Source: Psychroserpens sp041224425
GTDB lineage: Bacteria; Bacteroidota; Bacteroidia; Flavobacteriales; Flavobacteriaceae
Direction: 5' to 3'
Assembly (NCBI RefSeq): GCF_041224425.1
Contig: NZ_JBGFGL010000068.1
Location: forward strand, 186,001 to 250,000
Length of the DNA stretch: 64,000 nucleotides
The notes under the pieces were generated by a model. The model had not been told where the DNA came from, made no database searches, and saw nothing but the letters and a program-made list of their open reading frames with translations. Position 1 is the stretch's first letter. The number at the start of each line of letters is the position of its first letter. A program made the translations under genes and the position numbers. Shown one piece after another: positions 17,660 through 27,081 of the stretch.

Positions 17660-18805
17660 ATGAAAAGAGTTTACTTAGACAATGCTGCTACAACACCACT
17701 TAGAAAAGAGGTGGCTACACGCATGCTTGAAATTTTAAATTACAACTTCGGAAACCCTTCATCAACACATAGTTACGGAAGAGAATCTAAAGCTTTAGTT
17801 GAAAATTGTAGAAAAAAAATAGCGACCTTTTTTAAAGTAAAATCAAGTGAAATCGTGTTTACATCAGGTGGCACTGAAGCTGATAATTTAATCTTACGTA
17901 GTGCTGTGAGAGATTTAGGGGTTGAAGAAATTATTACATCAAAAATAGAACATCATGCAGTACTTCATACTGTCGAATCTCTACAAGATGAATTTGAGAT
18001 TTCAGTGAAATTTGTTGATTTAAACAGTGATGGTCATGTCAATTTAAAACATTTAGAGCAACTTCTAAATACTGACAAAAAGCAGTTGCTGACTTTGATG
18101 CATGTAAATAATGAAATAGGGAATAAGCTTGATATCCTTAAAGTTGCTAAAATGTGTAAATCGCACAATGCTCTTTTTCATAGTGATACAGTGCAGTCTG
18201 TTGGGCATTACCATTTAGACCTAACTGAAATCCCCATAGATTTCATAGTGGCAAGCGCTCACAAATTTCACGGTCCGAAAGGAGTTGGATTCGCATTTAT
18301 ACGTAAAGACTCTGGAATTAAAGCCTCAGTTTTTGGAGGTGAACAGGAGCGTGGCTATAGAGCTGGTACAGAGGCAATACACAATATTGTTGGAATGACT
18401 GAAGCGCTTCAGATAGCTTATGATAATCTTGATAAAGAAAGCCTATATATTCAAGAATTAAAAGCCTACTTTATTGAAGGTTTAAAAACAATTTTTACGA
18501 AGGCAGAATTCAATGGTGCTTGCGAAAATTCAGATGATAGCACGTATACGTTAATAAATGTTCGTTTGCCAATTGCTTCAGAAAAAGCCTCCATGTTACA
18601 ATTTCAATTAGATTTAAAAGGTGTGGCATGTTCAAGAGGCAGTGCTTGTCAAAGTGGAAGCCACCAAAACTCACACGTGCTTACCGAGATTTTGAATGAA
18701 GAGGACTTGAGTGATCCTTCGATACGTTTCTCATTCAGTATTTTCAATACCAAAGAAGATATTGATTATGCCTTAGGCGTTTTAAGGGAAATTGCCAAAG
18801 ATTAA
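17660..18805 (+). CDS. Cysteine desulfurase (NifS/IscS family)
   Basis: A 381-residue PLP enzyme that takes sulfur from cysteine to make alanine and an enzyme persulfide for Fe-S clusters or thio-modification. Family features: YLDNAATTP near the N-terminus, TSGGTEADN, the PLP lysine in SAHKFHGPKGVGF, and the active-site cysteine in SRGSACQSGS near the C-terminus. The frame extends to 17603, but the ATG at 17660 precedes the conserved MKRVYLDNAATTP. It is a class V aminotransferase with no scaffold gene nearby. It converges on the TonB receptor, sharing stop bases TTAA at 18802-18805. Confidence 0.92.
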   Translation: MKRVYLDNAATTPLRKEVATRMLEILNYNFGNPSSTHSYGRESKALVENCRKKIATFFKVKSSEIVFTSGGTEADNLILRSAVRDLGVEEIITSKIEHHAVLHTVESLQDEFEISVKFVDLNSDGHVNLKHLEQLLNTDKKQLLTLMHVNNEIGNKLDILKVAKMCKSHNALFHSDTVQSVGHYHLDLTEIPIDFIVASAHKFHGPKGVGFAFIRKDSGIKASVFGGEQERGYRAGTEAIHNIVGMTEALQIAYDNLDKESLYIQELKAYFIEGLKTIFTKAEFNGACENSDDSTYTLINVRLPIASEKASMLQFQLDLKGVACSRGSACQSGSHQNSHVLTEILNEEDLSDPSIRFSFSIFNTKEDIDYALGVLREIAKD

Positions 18806-21279
18806 AATCTAGTACTGACTCGAATATTAAAAACCCTAGGTGTTAAGTAATTTGGAATGGCGTATTGACGCTTGCTATAAACATCTCTTACCCAAGTATT
18901 GGTAATTGAGTTTTGAGCGTTAAAGATGTTGAAAATCTCAAACCCAACCGATAATTCCTTGAAACGTTGTTTCCATCTTTTCGTATACGTTTTATTTGGG
19001 TCTACCAAAAGATAGGATATACCAACATCAGCACGCTTGTAATCTGGCAAACGGTTTTGAAAGACATAAGGGTCAGCGTAACTTGGTGAGCCACCAGGAA
19101 CTCCTGTGTTGTACACTAAATTAAGATACATCTTCAGGTCTGGCAGATTAGGCATGTAATCTTGAAACAGGGCTCCAAACTTTAACCGTTGATCGGTTGG
19201 TCTTGAAATGTAGCCTCTATCATCAATATTTTCTTCAGTTTTAAGAAAACCGAAACTAAACCAACTTTCAGTTCCGGCAATAAATTCACCGTTTAAGCGC
19301 ATGTCTAAACCTAAAGCATAAGCTTCGGCATTATTCTTGGCTCTGTAGCGAATCCGAACGTTTTCCAACGTATAAGGGTTGACATCTGTCAATTTTTTGT
19401 AATAGGCTTCTGTAACCAATTTGAATGGTCGATCCCACATTTTGAAGCTGTATTCGTGGCCTAACACAACATGAAACGATTTTTGCGCTTTAACATCTGG
19501 TTGCACCACACCTGATGAATCCCTTAGCTCTCTGTAAAAAGGAGGCTGATAATACAATCCGGCAGCAGCTCTAAAAAGCATGTCTTTTTCCCAATCTGGT
19601 TTGATGGCGAACTGGGCTCTCGGACTAAACACGGTTTGTGTTGAACTGGTAATACCGTCTTGATTTGGGACTTCGCTATTGACAGTCCAATTATGAACAC
19701 GTACACCAGCATTATAGAATACTTCATTGTTTCCAAGAGTTGAGCGTTTGCTCCATTGCAGATAAGCTTGTAAACGGTCTATTTGAACTTCATTGGTCGC
19801 TCTTACATTTTCGAAAGCAACCAAAGGTCCTTCAAAAGGTTCGTAAGGCTGTTCGTTTGGTACATCGAATATTGGCGGACGAACAGAGAAACCAGCACTG
19901 TCAATTACTTCCCATTCAACTAAGCGATCTCTAATGTCTTCATGAGTATATTTCAAAGACCATTCAAAATTACTTTCCTCATCAATGTCGTAATTTCCTT
20001 TATGCTCTACATTAACAATTAAAGCATCTAAATCATTTCTTGCATGCGTAAGTTGAGAGCCAATGCCTTCACTGAACTCAACCTCACCCAAGTTCTCATC
20101 TCCAATATTGCTGTTCACTTCACCTAAACGGTATTGACCTAAAATATCAAAATACTCTTCCTCTGTAGTGTGATATGCAGAACCAATCAATTTGAGCGTC
20201 AAATCGTCATTAACAAAGTAATTGGCTTTAAAGGCACCAAAAGAGGTAATGTATTGGTCTTTTTCTTGTCCTTCATAAAACACTAAAAGAGCAACAGGCT
20301 CGTCGATAGTTCCGAAATTTGTCTGTCTGTTTTGAGGCTGAAAATCGTATTTGTTCACTGAAATGTTTCCTAGAAAATTCAAATGGAATTTATCTGAAAA
20401 CTTATAGGTCAAATAAGTCTGCGCGTCAGCAAAAACAGGAACCACATTGGTTTCTGTTTCAAGGGAGTTGATGAACAAACTATTGTCTCTATAACGTAAA
20501 CCTACAATTCCAGAAAATTTTGAATCCTTGCTAACTGTTTCCGCAGCGATACTTCCACCTAAAAGACTGGCATCAACGCTCAAACCAAATTTTATCGGAG
20601 TTTTATATGTAATGTCTAATACCGACGACAATTTATCGCCATACTTAGCTTGAAAGCCACCAGCGGAAAAATCAACATTCTGAACCAAATCTGTATTGAC
20701 AAAACTCAAGCCTTCCTGTTGTCCAGAACGAATTAAAAACGGTCTGTAAACTTCAATTTCATTGACATACACTAAGTTTTCATCGAAGTTACCACCACGA
20801 ACGGAGTATTGGGTACTCAACTCATTAGACACATTAACACCAGGTAGTGTTTTCAAAATATTTTCAACACCAGGTTGTGCGCCTTTTATAGTTCGTAAAA
20901 TGGCTGGAGGAACAGAAACAACTCCTTCAACAGATTGCTTGGTGTTGCTGTTAATGACTACTGTAGCAATTTGTTCGACCTCAATTTTCATAACGGGATT
21001 GAACTCGATGACTTCACCATTTTTTAAATTGAAGGTAGCTTCAATACGTTTATGGGATAAATGTGTAAAGACAATCGTGATGTCTTCATTTGCAGGTATT
21101 TTCAATTCATAAAATCCGTTTTCGTTTGATGTTGTTCCTCGTTCGCCAGCTTTGATGTTGACATTGTAAATAGGAAGGTCACCATCGTCTAAAATGACAC
21201 CTTTAACAGTTGCTGATTGAGTAAAGCCAATACAAGGCAAGAGAACAAATAAAAACAGGAATTGAATATTGATTTTCAA
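18802..21279 (-). CDS. TonB-dependent outer-membrane receptor
   Basis: An 825-residue outer-membrane transporter. After a signal peptide comes a carboxypeptidase-regulatory-like domain (about residues 25-100, VKGVILDDGDLPIYNVNIK), a plug (about 125-225, YSVRGGNFDENLVYVNEIEVYRP) and a 22-strand barrel ending in SVGFEIFNIFNAQ..RVSTRF. It lacks a SusD partner, so it is not a SusC pair; its substrate is unknown. The frame can be read to an ATG at 21333, but that gives a charged N-terminus before the signal and a 44-base overlap with the upstream gene. TTG at 21279 gives MKINIQFLFLFVLLPCIG, a normal signal peptide, and 10 bases separate the genes. Confidence 0.88.
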   Translation of the reverse strand: MKINIQFLFLFVLLPCIGFTQSATVKGVILDDGDLPIYNVNIKAGERGTTSNENGFYELKIPANEDITIVFTHLSHKRIEATFNLKNGEVIEFNPVMKIEVEQIATVVINSNTKQSVEGVVSVPPAILRTIKGAQPGVENILKTLPGVNVSNELSTQYSVRGGNFDENLVYVNEIEVYRPFLIRSGQQEGLSFVNTDLVQNVDFSAGGFQAKYGDKLSSVLDITYKTPIKFGLSVDASLLGGSIAAETVSKDSKFSGIVGLRYRDNSLFINSLETETNVVPVFADAQTYLTYKFSDKFHLNFLGNISVNKYDFQPQNRQTNFGTIDEPVALLVFYEGQEKDQYITSFGAFKANYFVNDDLTLKLIGSAYHTTEEEYFDILGQYRLGEVNSNIGDENLGEVEFSEGIGSQLTHARNDLDALIVNVEHKGNYDIDEESNFEWSLKYTHEDIRDRLVEWEVIDSAGFSVRPPIFDVPNEQPYEPFEGPLVAFENVRATNEVQIDRLQAYLQWSKRSTLGNNEVFYNAGVRVHNWTVNSEVPNQDGITSSTQTVFSPRAQFAIKPDWEKDMLFRAAAGLYYQPPFYRELRDSSGVVQPDVKAQKSFHVVLGHEYSFKMWDRPFKLVTEAYYKKLTDVNPYTLENVRIRYRAKNNAEAYALGLDMRLNGEFIAGTESWFSFGFLKTEENIDDRGYISRPTDQRLKFGALFQDYMPNLPDLKMYLNLVYNTGVPGGSPSYADPYVFQNRLPDYKRADVGISYLLVDPNKTYTKRWKQRFKELSVGFEIFNIFNAQNSITNTWVRDVYSKRQYAIPNYLTPRVFNIRVSTRF

Positions 21280-21289
21280 AAGACTTCTA

Positions 21290-22975
21290 TTATTTTCTAA
21301 AAAACGTTGCCTCAAATGTAGAACTATTTCCAATATTATCTATAACAATTACTTTCAAATTGTTTTCAGTATCTGAAATCACATTGTCATTAAAGTTATA
21401 GGTCAAGGTGTTTTTTTTGTAATCATACTCCATTAAGATCCATTTGCCATTAATGGTCGCACGATAATTTGCAATACCTGACAAGTCATCGTCTATTTTC
21501 AACTGAAGGTCTTCTGCTTTGCTCATCCATTTCCCATCTTGGAAATTAACAGGCGTAATGGTTGGGTTTTCAGTATCTGTCGCAAGTACAAAAGTTCCTA
21601 AAGATTTAGTTCTTGCCGTTAGCACATCACCTTGGCGTGAGGTATTGATGTATCCAGGACGTTGATAATAGCCGTAAAGTTTAGCAATAAAAAGCTTGTT
21701 CTTGTCCTCTTCTGAATAGTTTTCGATGTTGTAGCTGATGGTGAAATTTTTCAATAATGGCACAACATCTTCATGAAGTTTCAAAGTATCGCTTTTAACA
21801 GCAAAATCAATATGAAAATCATCGTAAAAGGTATCACTTGGAAAATACACCGAAACATTGTTTTTCTCTAAACGTAGAGGCTCATGAGCTTGTACATAAT
21901 AGGCAGGTTTTACTTCGGGAACTTCGAGTTTTTCTTTGGTCTTTCTACCATTTATTGGAATAGAAACCCAGCTTTCATTACCTTCAAAGTCACGAATCCG
22001 AATTTTATACACCGAAGCAGTACTGTCTTCAACGGTAATATAGCCATCGTCAATTACATCTTTTAGCATGCTTAAGGTGTTGCCTGGTTGAACAAATAGC
22101 TTTTGAATTCGTGTCTTTTCGGTTTTGAACATTTCAAAATCGATGTAACGGTTAAGGTGTTTGCTTTCATCAAAACTGAAACGCTTGAAATCCATTTCAA
22201 AATTTTTGTTGCCGTTGTAAAAGGTTTGGATATTACTAACGCCATTCCTATTGTAAGCAAAATCTAGCTGGTCATTTGAAATCACACCAAAACCAATGCT
22301 GCCATAAGCTTCTATAGGCTCGACACTATAATCTCCATTTTTATTGGGAATCAATCGTAGTTCGTTTCGCTTTTTTACATCATTTACATGTGAACGTCGA
22401 TCTTTAGGGTACGCATAAATGCCTCTAACTGTTGGTCGTTTGGAATCTTTAATTTGAATTCCGAAAAGCATTGGATTGATTGGTCGTTCAGCATTGTCAC
22501 GAATTTCAAAATGAAGATGTGGTCCACCAGAACTTCCTGAATTTCCAGAGAAGGCAACAATCTCATCGCTACTTATTGGAAGCTCATCAGGAGTAGGGAA
22601 GACCTCAATTTCGTAACTTTCTTTTTTGTATTGCAGTGCCTTTATATACGCTTCTATTTTTGGTGCAAACTTTTCCAAATGTGCATAAACTGACACATAG
22701 CCATTAGGATGTGTGATGTATAGTGCTTTTCCGTATCCAAAGTGTGAAATTTTTATCCGACTCACATAGCCTTCAGCGGCTGCATACACATTCAGCCCAG
22801 TTCGTTGTTGGGTTTTGATATCCAGACCCGAATGGAAATGATTAGATCGTAATTCTGCAAAAGTTCCCGATAAGATTAGGTTGATGTCTAATGGACTTCT
22901 GAAATAATCTTGTGGATATGGGTTTTGGGCATATCCAAATAAAGACAACAAAAAGAGGGCAAGGAAATATCGCAT
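21290..22975 (-). CDS. M23 family peptidoglycan metallopeptidase
   Basis: A 561-residue exported protein. Residues 1-16 form a signal peptide, ending GYAQ. The LytM domain (about residues 40-165) keeps the complete zinc site: H48 and D52 in HFHSGLD, H99 (YAHL), and H153/H155 in HLHFEIR, so it should be active on peptidoglycan cross-links. The remaining ~390 residues hold beta-rich domains of unknown role. It is followed directly by the TonB receptor, and the two are probably one operon. Confidence 0.92.
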   Translation of the reverse strand: MRYFLALFLLSLFGYAQNPYPQDYFRSPLDINLILSGTFAELRSNHFHSGLDIKTQQRTGLNVYAAAEGYVSRIKISHFGYGKALYITHPNGYVSVYAHLEKFAPKIEAYIKALQYKKESYEIEVFPTPDELPISSDEIVAFSGNSGSSGGPHLHFEIRDNAERPINPMLFGIQIKDSKRPTVRGIYAYPKDRRSHVNDVKKRNELRLIPNKNGDYSVEPIEAYGSIGFGVISNDQLDFAYNRNGVSNIQTFYNGNKNFEMDFKRFSFDESKHLNRYIDFEMFKTEKTRIQKLFVQPGNTLSMLKDVIDDGYITVEDSTASVYKIRIRDFEGNESWVSIPINGRKTKEKLEVPEVKPAYYVQAHEPLRLEKNNVSVYFPSDTFYDDFHIDFAVKSDTLKLHEDVVPLLKNFTISYNIENYSEEDKNKLFIAKLYGYYQRPGYINTSRQGDVLTARTKSLGTFVLATDTENPTITPVNFQDGKWMSKAEDLQLKIDDDLSGIANYRATINGKWILMEYDYKKNTLTYNFNDNVISDTENNLKVIVIDNIGNSSTFEATFFRK

Positions 22976-23176
22976 GCAATAATCGTATGTTTAGGTTATA
23001 ACGTGAAATTATAAATTTATTTTTAAATATAGAAAATATTCTATAATAATATTGATTTTTTAATCTGTTTCAAAAATATAAAATGAGCAGAGAATCTTTT
23101 TTGAATTTAAAAAATCTTTTGAACCCTTTATAAACACTTACTTTGATTATGCTTTAAAAATTTAATACCAAAACTA

Positions 23177-23207
23177 TTGTTAATTTTGATTAGGTATGTT
23201 AACTTTG
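23177..23207 (+). promoter_or_regulatory. Promoter of the coiled-coil/zapA operon
   Basis: TTG at 23177-23179, then 20 bases, then TAACTTTG at 23200-23207, an exact fit to the Bacteroidota -33/-7 pattern. The start codon lies 25 bases further on. Confidence 0.6.
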
Positions 23208-23231
23208 TTACGTTAGTATTGAAATTTGTAA

Positions 23232-23522
23232 ATGAGTAAGATTGAAGATATTGTAGATTCTTTAGAGAACAAAATCAGTAAAGTCTTGCATAAACATGAA
23301 GTGTTAAAGCAGACGAATCACAAACTTTCTGAAGAATTGGCAAGTCTACAGCAAAAGCATATTCAACAACAAGAGGAAATAAGTACTTGGGTTGAAAAAT
23401 ACGAAGCTCTAAAAATGGCAAATTCATTACTTGGCAGTGACGAAAATAATAGAGAAACTAAGCTTAAAATAAACACATTAATCAGAGATATTGACCATTG
23501 CATTGCACAATTATCTGAATGA
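23232..23522 (+). CDS. Small coiled-coil protein upstream of ZapA
   Basis: A 96-residue cytosolic protein that is almost wholly an alpha-helical coiled coil (about residues 5-75, LENKISKVLHKHEVLKQTN and heptads after it). There is no signal or membrane segment. It ends 15 bases before zapA and shares its promoter. Similar small proteins sit before zapA in flavobacteria. A role in division, like that of ZapB, is a guess from position and shape. Confidence 0.75.
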   Translation: MSKIEDIVDSLENKISKVLHKHEVLKQTNHKLSEELASLQQKHIQQQEEISTWVEKYEALKMANSLLGSDENNRETKLKINTLIRDIDHCIAQLSE

Positions 23523-23537
23523 ATGTAACAAGATTTA

Positions 23538-23831
23538 ATGGCAGAAAAGCTTAAAATAAAGCTATCAATAGCTAACAGAGTATATCCTTTAACCATAGCG
23601 CCAGATCAGGAAGAAGGGTTGCGAAAGGCAGCTAAAAAAATTGAAGCCATGATAAGCCAGTTTGAACAAAACTATTCCGTTAGAGATAAACAAGATGTTT
23701 TAGCCATGTGTGCTTTGCAGTTTGCCTCTCAAGTGGAACAGAAAAAAATAGATAAAGCCGAAGTAAGTGTTGAAGTCGAATCGAAGCTAGATGCCTTGAA
23801 CCAACTTTTACACGAGCATTTAAGCGCTTAA
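23538..23831 (+). CDS. zapA: Cell division protein ZapA
   Basis: A 97-residue protein that bundles FtsZ filaments at the division site. The N-terminal beta region (KLSIANRVYPLTIAPDQEEGLRKAAKKIE) and the following long helix fit ZapA, with a coiled-coil C-terminus for dimerisation. It lies between the coiled-coil gene and the probable 6S RNA, an arrangement also seen in other bacteria where 6S RNA is downstream of zapA. Confidence 0.9.
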   Translation: MAEKLKIKLSIANRVYPLTIAPDQEEGLRKAAKKIEAMISQFEQNYSVRDKQDVLAMCALQFASQVEQKKIDKAEVSVEVESKLDALNQLLHEHLSA

Positions 23832-23854
23832 CGTTCTTTTAAATACAATATTAG

Positions 23855-24030
23855 GTTACTGCCTACATTAGTTAATTTTTTGATAAACTCAACGTTAATT
23901 CTTTAAAAAGGGTGAGTCTAAGCTGTAAAATCGAGCTGCCTTTGAGCAGATTTTTGATCAGTTTGTTAGCCCTAAACTTGTTTTTAAGGAGTTTAATACA
24001 AAACATATAACCGATGTAGGCTTTTTTTTT
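23855..24030 (+). ncRNA. ssrS: Probable 6S RNA
   Basis: 6S RNA mimics an open promoter and sequesters RNA polymerase. The stretch between zapA and rny folds as expected: a closing stem of GCCTACAT (23861-23868) with ATGTAGGC (24014-24021), continued by GTTA/TAAC across a 2x2 internal loop. A run of T follows at 24022-24030 as terminator. In the middle, CTGC (about 23936-23939) pairs with GCAG (23946-23949) as the apical hairpin, and long A-rich and T-rich strands form the bubble. Size about 175 bases and position after zapA agree with the family. Both ends are estimates; no covariance search was run. Confidence 0.75.
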
Positions 24031-24117
24031 AACAATGATAGGTGTTGTTGTTAAGTAATTTCCATGTAAAATGGAAGCATTGATACTGTTATCAAGAATA
24101 TAAAAACTAACTAGAAA

Positions 24118-25695
24118 ATGGAAACAAATACAATTTTGTTAATTGTCGGTGGTGTAGTATTAGGAGTAATATTGGGATATATTATTGCAAAATCTATAGA
24201 AAAAAGTAATGCGTCAAAAATAATAAAGGATGCTAAAAACGAAGCAAAATCCTTGATAAAGGACGCTACTAGTGAAGGTGAATCCATCAAGAAAGATAAA
24301 ATACTTCAGGCTAAGGAAAAGTTTATCGAACTCAAGTCTGAGCATGAAAAAGTAATTTTATCCAGGGATAAAAAAATTGCAGAGGCTGAAAAGCGAACGC
24401 GTGATAAAGAATCACAAATATCAAGTGAATTGGCAAAAGCCAAAAAATCCAATCAAAGTCTTGAAGACAAAATCAAGGATTACAACTTTCGTCTGGAGTT
24501 CTTGGAAAAGAAAAAGGAAGAGGTTGAAAAGGCTCATAAAAGCCAGATCAAACAATTAGAGGTTATTTCTGGACTTTCCGCTGAAGATGCCAAAGCACAG
24601 CTTATCGAATCTTTGAAAAGTGAGGCCAAAACCGATGCCATGAGTTATCTGCAAGATACCATGGAAGAGGCTAAGCTGACGGCTCAACAAGAGGCTAAAA
24701 AAATCATCATTAATACAATCCAGCGCATTGGCACCGAAGAAGCCATTGATAATTGTGTTTCTGTATTTAATATAGAATCTGACGATGTTAAAGGTAGAAT
24801 CATAGGTCGTGAAGGTCGAAATATCAGAGCTATTGAAGCAGCTACTGGTGTTGAAATTATTGTTGATGACACACCTGAGGCAATCATCTTGTCTTGTTTT
24901 GATTCTGTGCGACGGGAAATCGCACGTTTGTCTTTACATAAATTAGTGACAGATGGTCGTATCCATCCTGCGCGAATAGAAGAAATCGTAAAGAAAACCC
25001 AAAAGCAAATAGAACAAGAAATCATTGAGGTTGGTAAGCGTACGGTTATCGACTTAGGAATTCATGGATTGCATCCAGAATTAATTAAGTTGGTTGGTCG
25101 TATGAAATACCGTTCGTCTTACGGACAAAATTTATTGCAACACTCACGTGAAGTAGCAAAACTTTGTGGTGTCATGGCTGCTGAATTAGGTCTAAACCCT
25201 AAATTGGCGAAACGAGCAGGTTTATTACATGATATTGGTAAAGTGCCATCATCTGAAGCTGATATGGAAACGCCTCACGCGATTTTAGGAATGCAGTGGG
25301 CTGAAAAGCATGGTGAAAAACCAGAAGTTTGTAATGCTATTGGAGCGCATCATGATGAAATAGAAATGACGACATTGTTATCACCTATAGTTCAAGTGTG
25401 TGATGCTATTTCTGGAGCACGACCAGGAGCTAGACGTCAGGTACTAGATTCTTATATCCAACGTTTAAAGGATCTTGAGGATGTGGCTTTCGGATTCAGT
25501 GGAGTTAATAAAGCCTATGCTATCCAAGCTGGTAGAGAATTAAGGGTTATGGTAGAAAGTGAAAAAGTGTCAGACGACCAAGCAGCAAACTTGTCTTTTG
25601 AAATTTCCCAGAAAATCCAAACAGACATGACCTATCCAGGTCAGGTTAAAGTGACCGTTATTCGTGAAACTAGAGCTGTAAACATAGCCAAATAA
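24118..25695 (+). CDS. rny: Ribonuclease Y
   Basis: A 525-residue membrane-anchored endoribonuclease that starts mRNA decay. Residues 4-25 form the N-terminal membrane anchor. A long coiled coil (about 30-190) follows. The KH domain has the GRIIGREGRNIRAIEAATG motif (about 225-245). The HD phosphohydrolase domain has HSREVAKL and LLHDIGK (about 340-375). Length and domain order match full RNase Y. The gene follows the probable 6S RNA and is closed by a strong terminator. Confidence 0.95.
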   Translation: METNTILLIVGGVVLGVILGYIIAKSIEKSNASKIIKDAKNEAKSLIKDATSEGESIKKDKILQAKEKFIELKSEHEKVILSRDKKIAEAEKRTRDKESQISSELAKAKKSNQSLEDKIKDYNFRLEFLEKKKEEVEKAHKSQIKQLEVISGLSAEDAKAQLIESLKSEAKTDAMSYLQDTMEEAKLTAQQEAKKIIINTIQRIGTEEAIDNCVSVFNIESDDVKGRIIGREGRNIRAIEAATGVEIIVDDTPEAIILSCFDSVRREIARLSLHKLVTDGRIHPARIEEIVKKTQKQIEQEIIEVGKRTVIDLGIHGLHPELIKLVGRMKYRSSYGQNLLQHSREVAKLCGVMAAELGLNPKLAKRAGLLHDIGKVPSSEADMETPHAILGMQWAEKHGEKPEVCNAIGAHHDEIEMTTLLSPIVQVCDAISGARPGARRQVLDSYIQRLKDLEDVAFGFSGVNKAYAIQAGRELRVMVESEKVSDDQAANLSFEISQKIQTDMTYPGQVKVTVIRETRAVNIAK

Positions 25696-25714
25696 AACAC
25701 GTAAACTAAATAGT

Positions 25715-25740
25715 AAAAGCGCTCTAAAAGAGCGCTTTTT
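25715..25740 (+). terminator. Terminator after rny
   Basis: An 11-bp perfect stem, AAAAGCGCTCT (25715-25725), loop AAA, AGAGCGCTTTT (25729-25739), followed by T. Confidence 0.88.
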
Positions 25741-25938
25741 GTTTTGAGATAGGATGTGTAAATGTTCCGATTTAAACAAGATATTTTCAAATGAATCAAC
25801 TACCTAAAAGTTTCATTTTCAAAATTTGGTGTTGTTAATTTATATTCCCTAAAGGGTTTTTATCTATAAACTAAATTAAAAAGAAGGTTCCATTTTGGAA
25901 GTACTTCATTAAGTAATCATCTAAAACAATTGAAAAAG

Positions 25939-26847
25939 TCAGGTTCTTGGATGGTGTTTTAGGAGCACTTCTTTTAAATGAGAGCGATCAACGTGCATAT
26001 AAATCTCAGTTGTGGTGATACTTTCATGACCAAGCATCAACTGAATAGCTCTTAAGTCGGCTCCATTTTCCAATAAATGGGAAGCAAAGGAATGCCTAAA
26101 AGTATGAGGAGATATCGTTTTATTAAGATTAATGGCTTTTGCAAGTTGCTTAATAATGGTGAAAATCATCGCTCTAGTAAGCTGTTGGCCTCTATGGTTC
26201 AAAAATAAAGTGTCTTTAAATGTTTCAGCGATGTCTATTTTGGCGCGTTCTGTCATCCAAATATTTATATACTTTTGGGTATTTGGTCCAATGGGCACAA
26301 AGCGTTCTTTATTGCCTTTACCTGTAACTTTCACAAACCCTTCCTCAAAAAACAGATCAGAGAGTTTTAAATTGATCAACTCGCTTACTCGAAGTCCACA
26401 ACTATATAAAGTTTCCAGAATAGCACGATTGCGCTCACCTATATATATATTGTTGTAGCATTTTGTTAAATCGATTGCTGAAATCAGGCGATCAATATCT
26501 GAAATGCTAAGGGTATCTGGTAGTTTACGTCCAATTTTAGGGGACTCAATATGATCTAAAGGATTTGTGGTTCTATAATCTTCAAAAACCAGATAGGAAA
26601 AAAAACTACGTAAACCAGAGATTAATCTTGATTGGGATCGAGCATTGATATGTTTTGATGCATCGTATATAAACTCTTGAATGGTATCTTTATTAATACT
26701 TAAAGGGGAGATGTCAATACTTTTATCGTCAAGGTAGGAGACTAGTTTCTCAACATCTTTTGAATAATTGATAATTGAGTTTTGGGCCAGTCCACGCTCT
26801 ATCTTTAGATAGTGCTCATAATCTTTAATTGCATTTATCCATTTCAT
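25939..26847 (-). CDS. xerD: Tyrosine recombinase XerD
   Basis: A 302-residue site-specific recombinase that resolves chromosome dimers at dif together with a partner. The N-terminal SAM-like domain (about 1-90) is followed by the catalytic domain with R in CGLRVSEL, K in TGKGNKER, HTFRHSFASH, and the nucleophile tyrosine in TTTEIYMHVD. The frame reaches 26877, but the ATG at 26847 gives the family-like MKWINAIKDYEHYL start and a promoter-like element lies between. XerC and XerD are hard to separate by eye; XerD is preferred. It is divergent from the beta-barrel cluster. Confidence 0.9.
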   Translation of the reverse strand: MKWINAIKDYEHYLKIERGLAQNSIINYSKDVEKLVSYLDDKSIDISPLSINKDTIQEFIYDASKHINARSQSRLISGLRSFFSYLVFEDYRTTNPLDHIESPKIGRKLPDTLSISDIDRLISAIDLTKCYNNIYIGERNRAILETLYSCGLRVSELINLKLSDLFFEEGFVKVTGKGNKERFVPIGPNTQKYINIWMTERAKIDIAETFKDTLFLNHRGQQLTRAMIFTIIKQLAKAINLNKTISPHTFRHSFASHLLENGADLRAIQLMLGHESITTTEIYMHVDRSHLKEVLLKHHPRT

Positions 26848-27081
26848 AATGACCCAAAATCGATGTTTTGTGGGCATTAAAAGTAGGGTTTTACAATGAA
26901 ATCCATACGCTATTTGTCGTATTTTTTGAAAAATTTGTTAATAAACGTAATTTTAAAATATTGATTATCAATAATTTAATTATTCATGTTGACAAAATTG
27001 TTAATAAGTAGCAAAATAATGTTCGTTAATTGAAAAAAAAGTATTTAGTTTGTACTAATCAATTTTAAAAACTTAAAAATT

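Noticed and set aside
25939..26877. XerD as the integrase of a mobile element
   Set aside because: It has the length and motifs of the housekeeping recombinase, with no phage, excisionase or attachment-site repeats near it.
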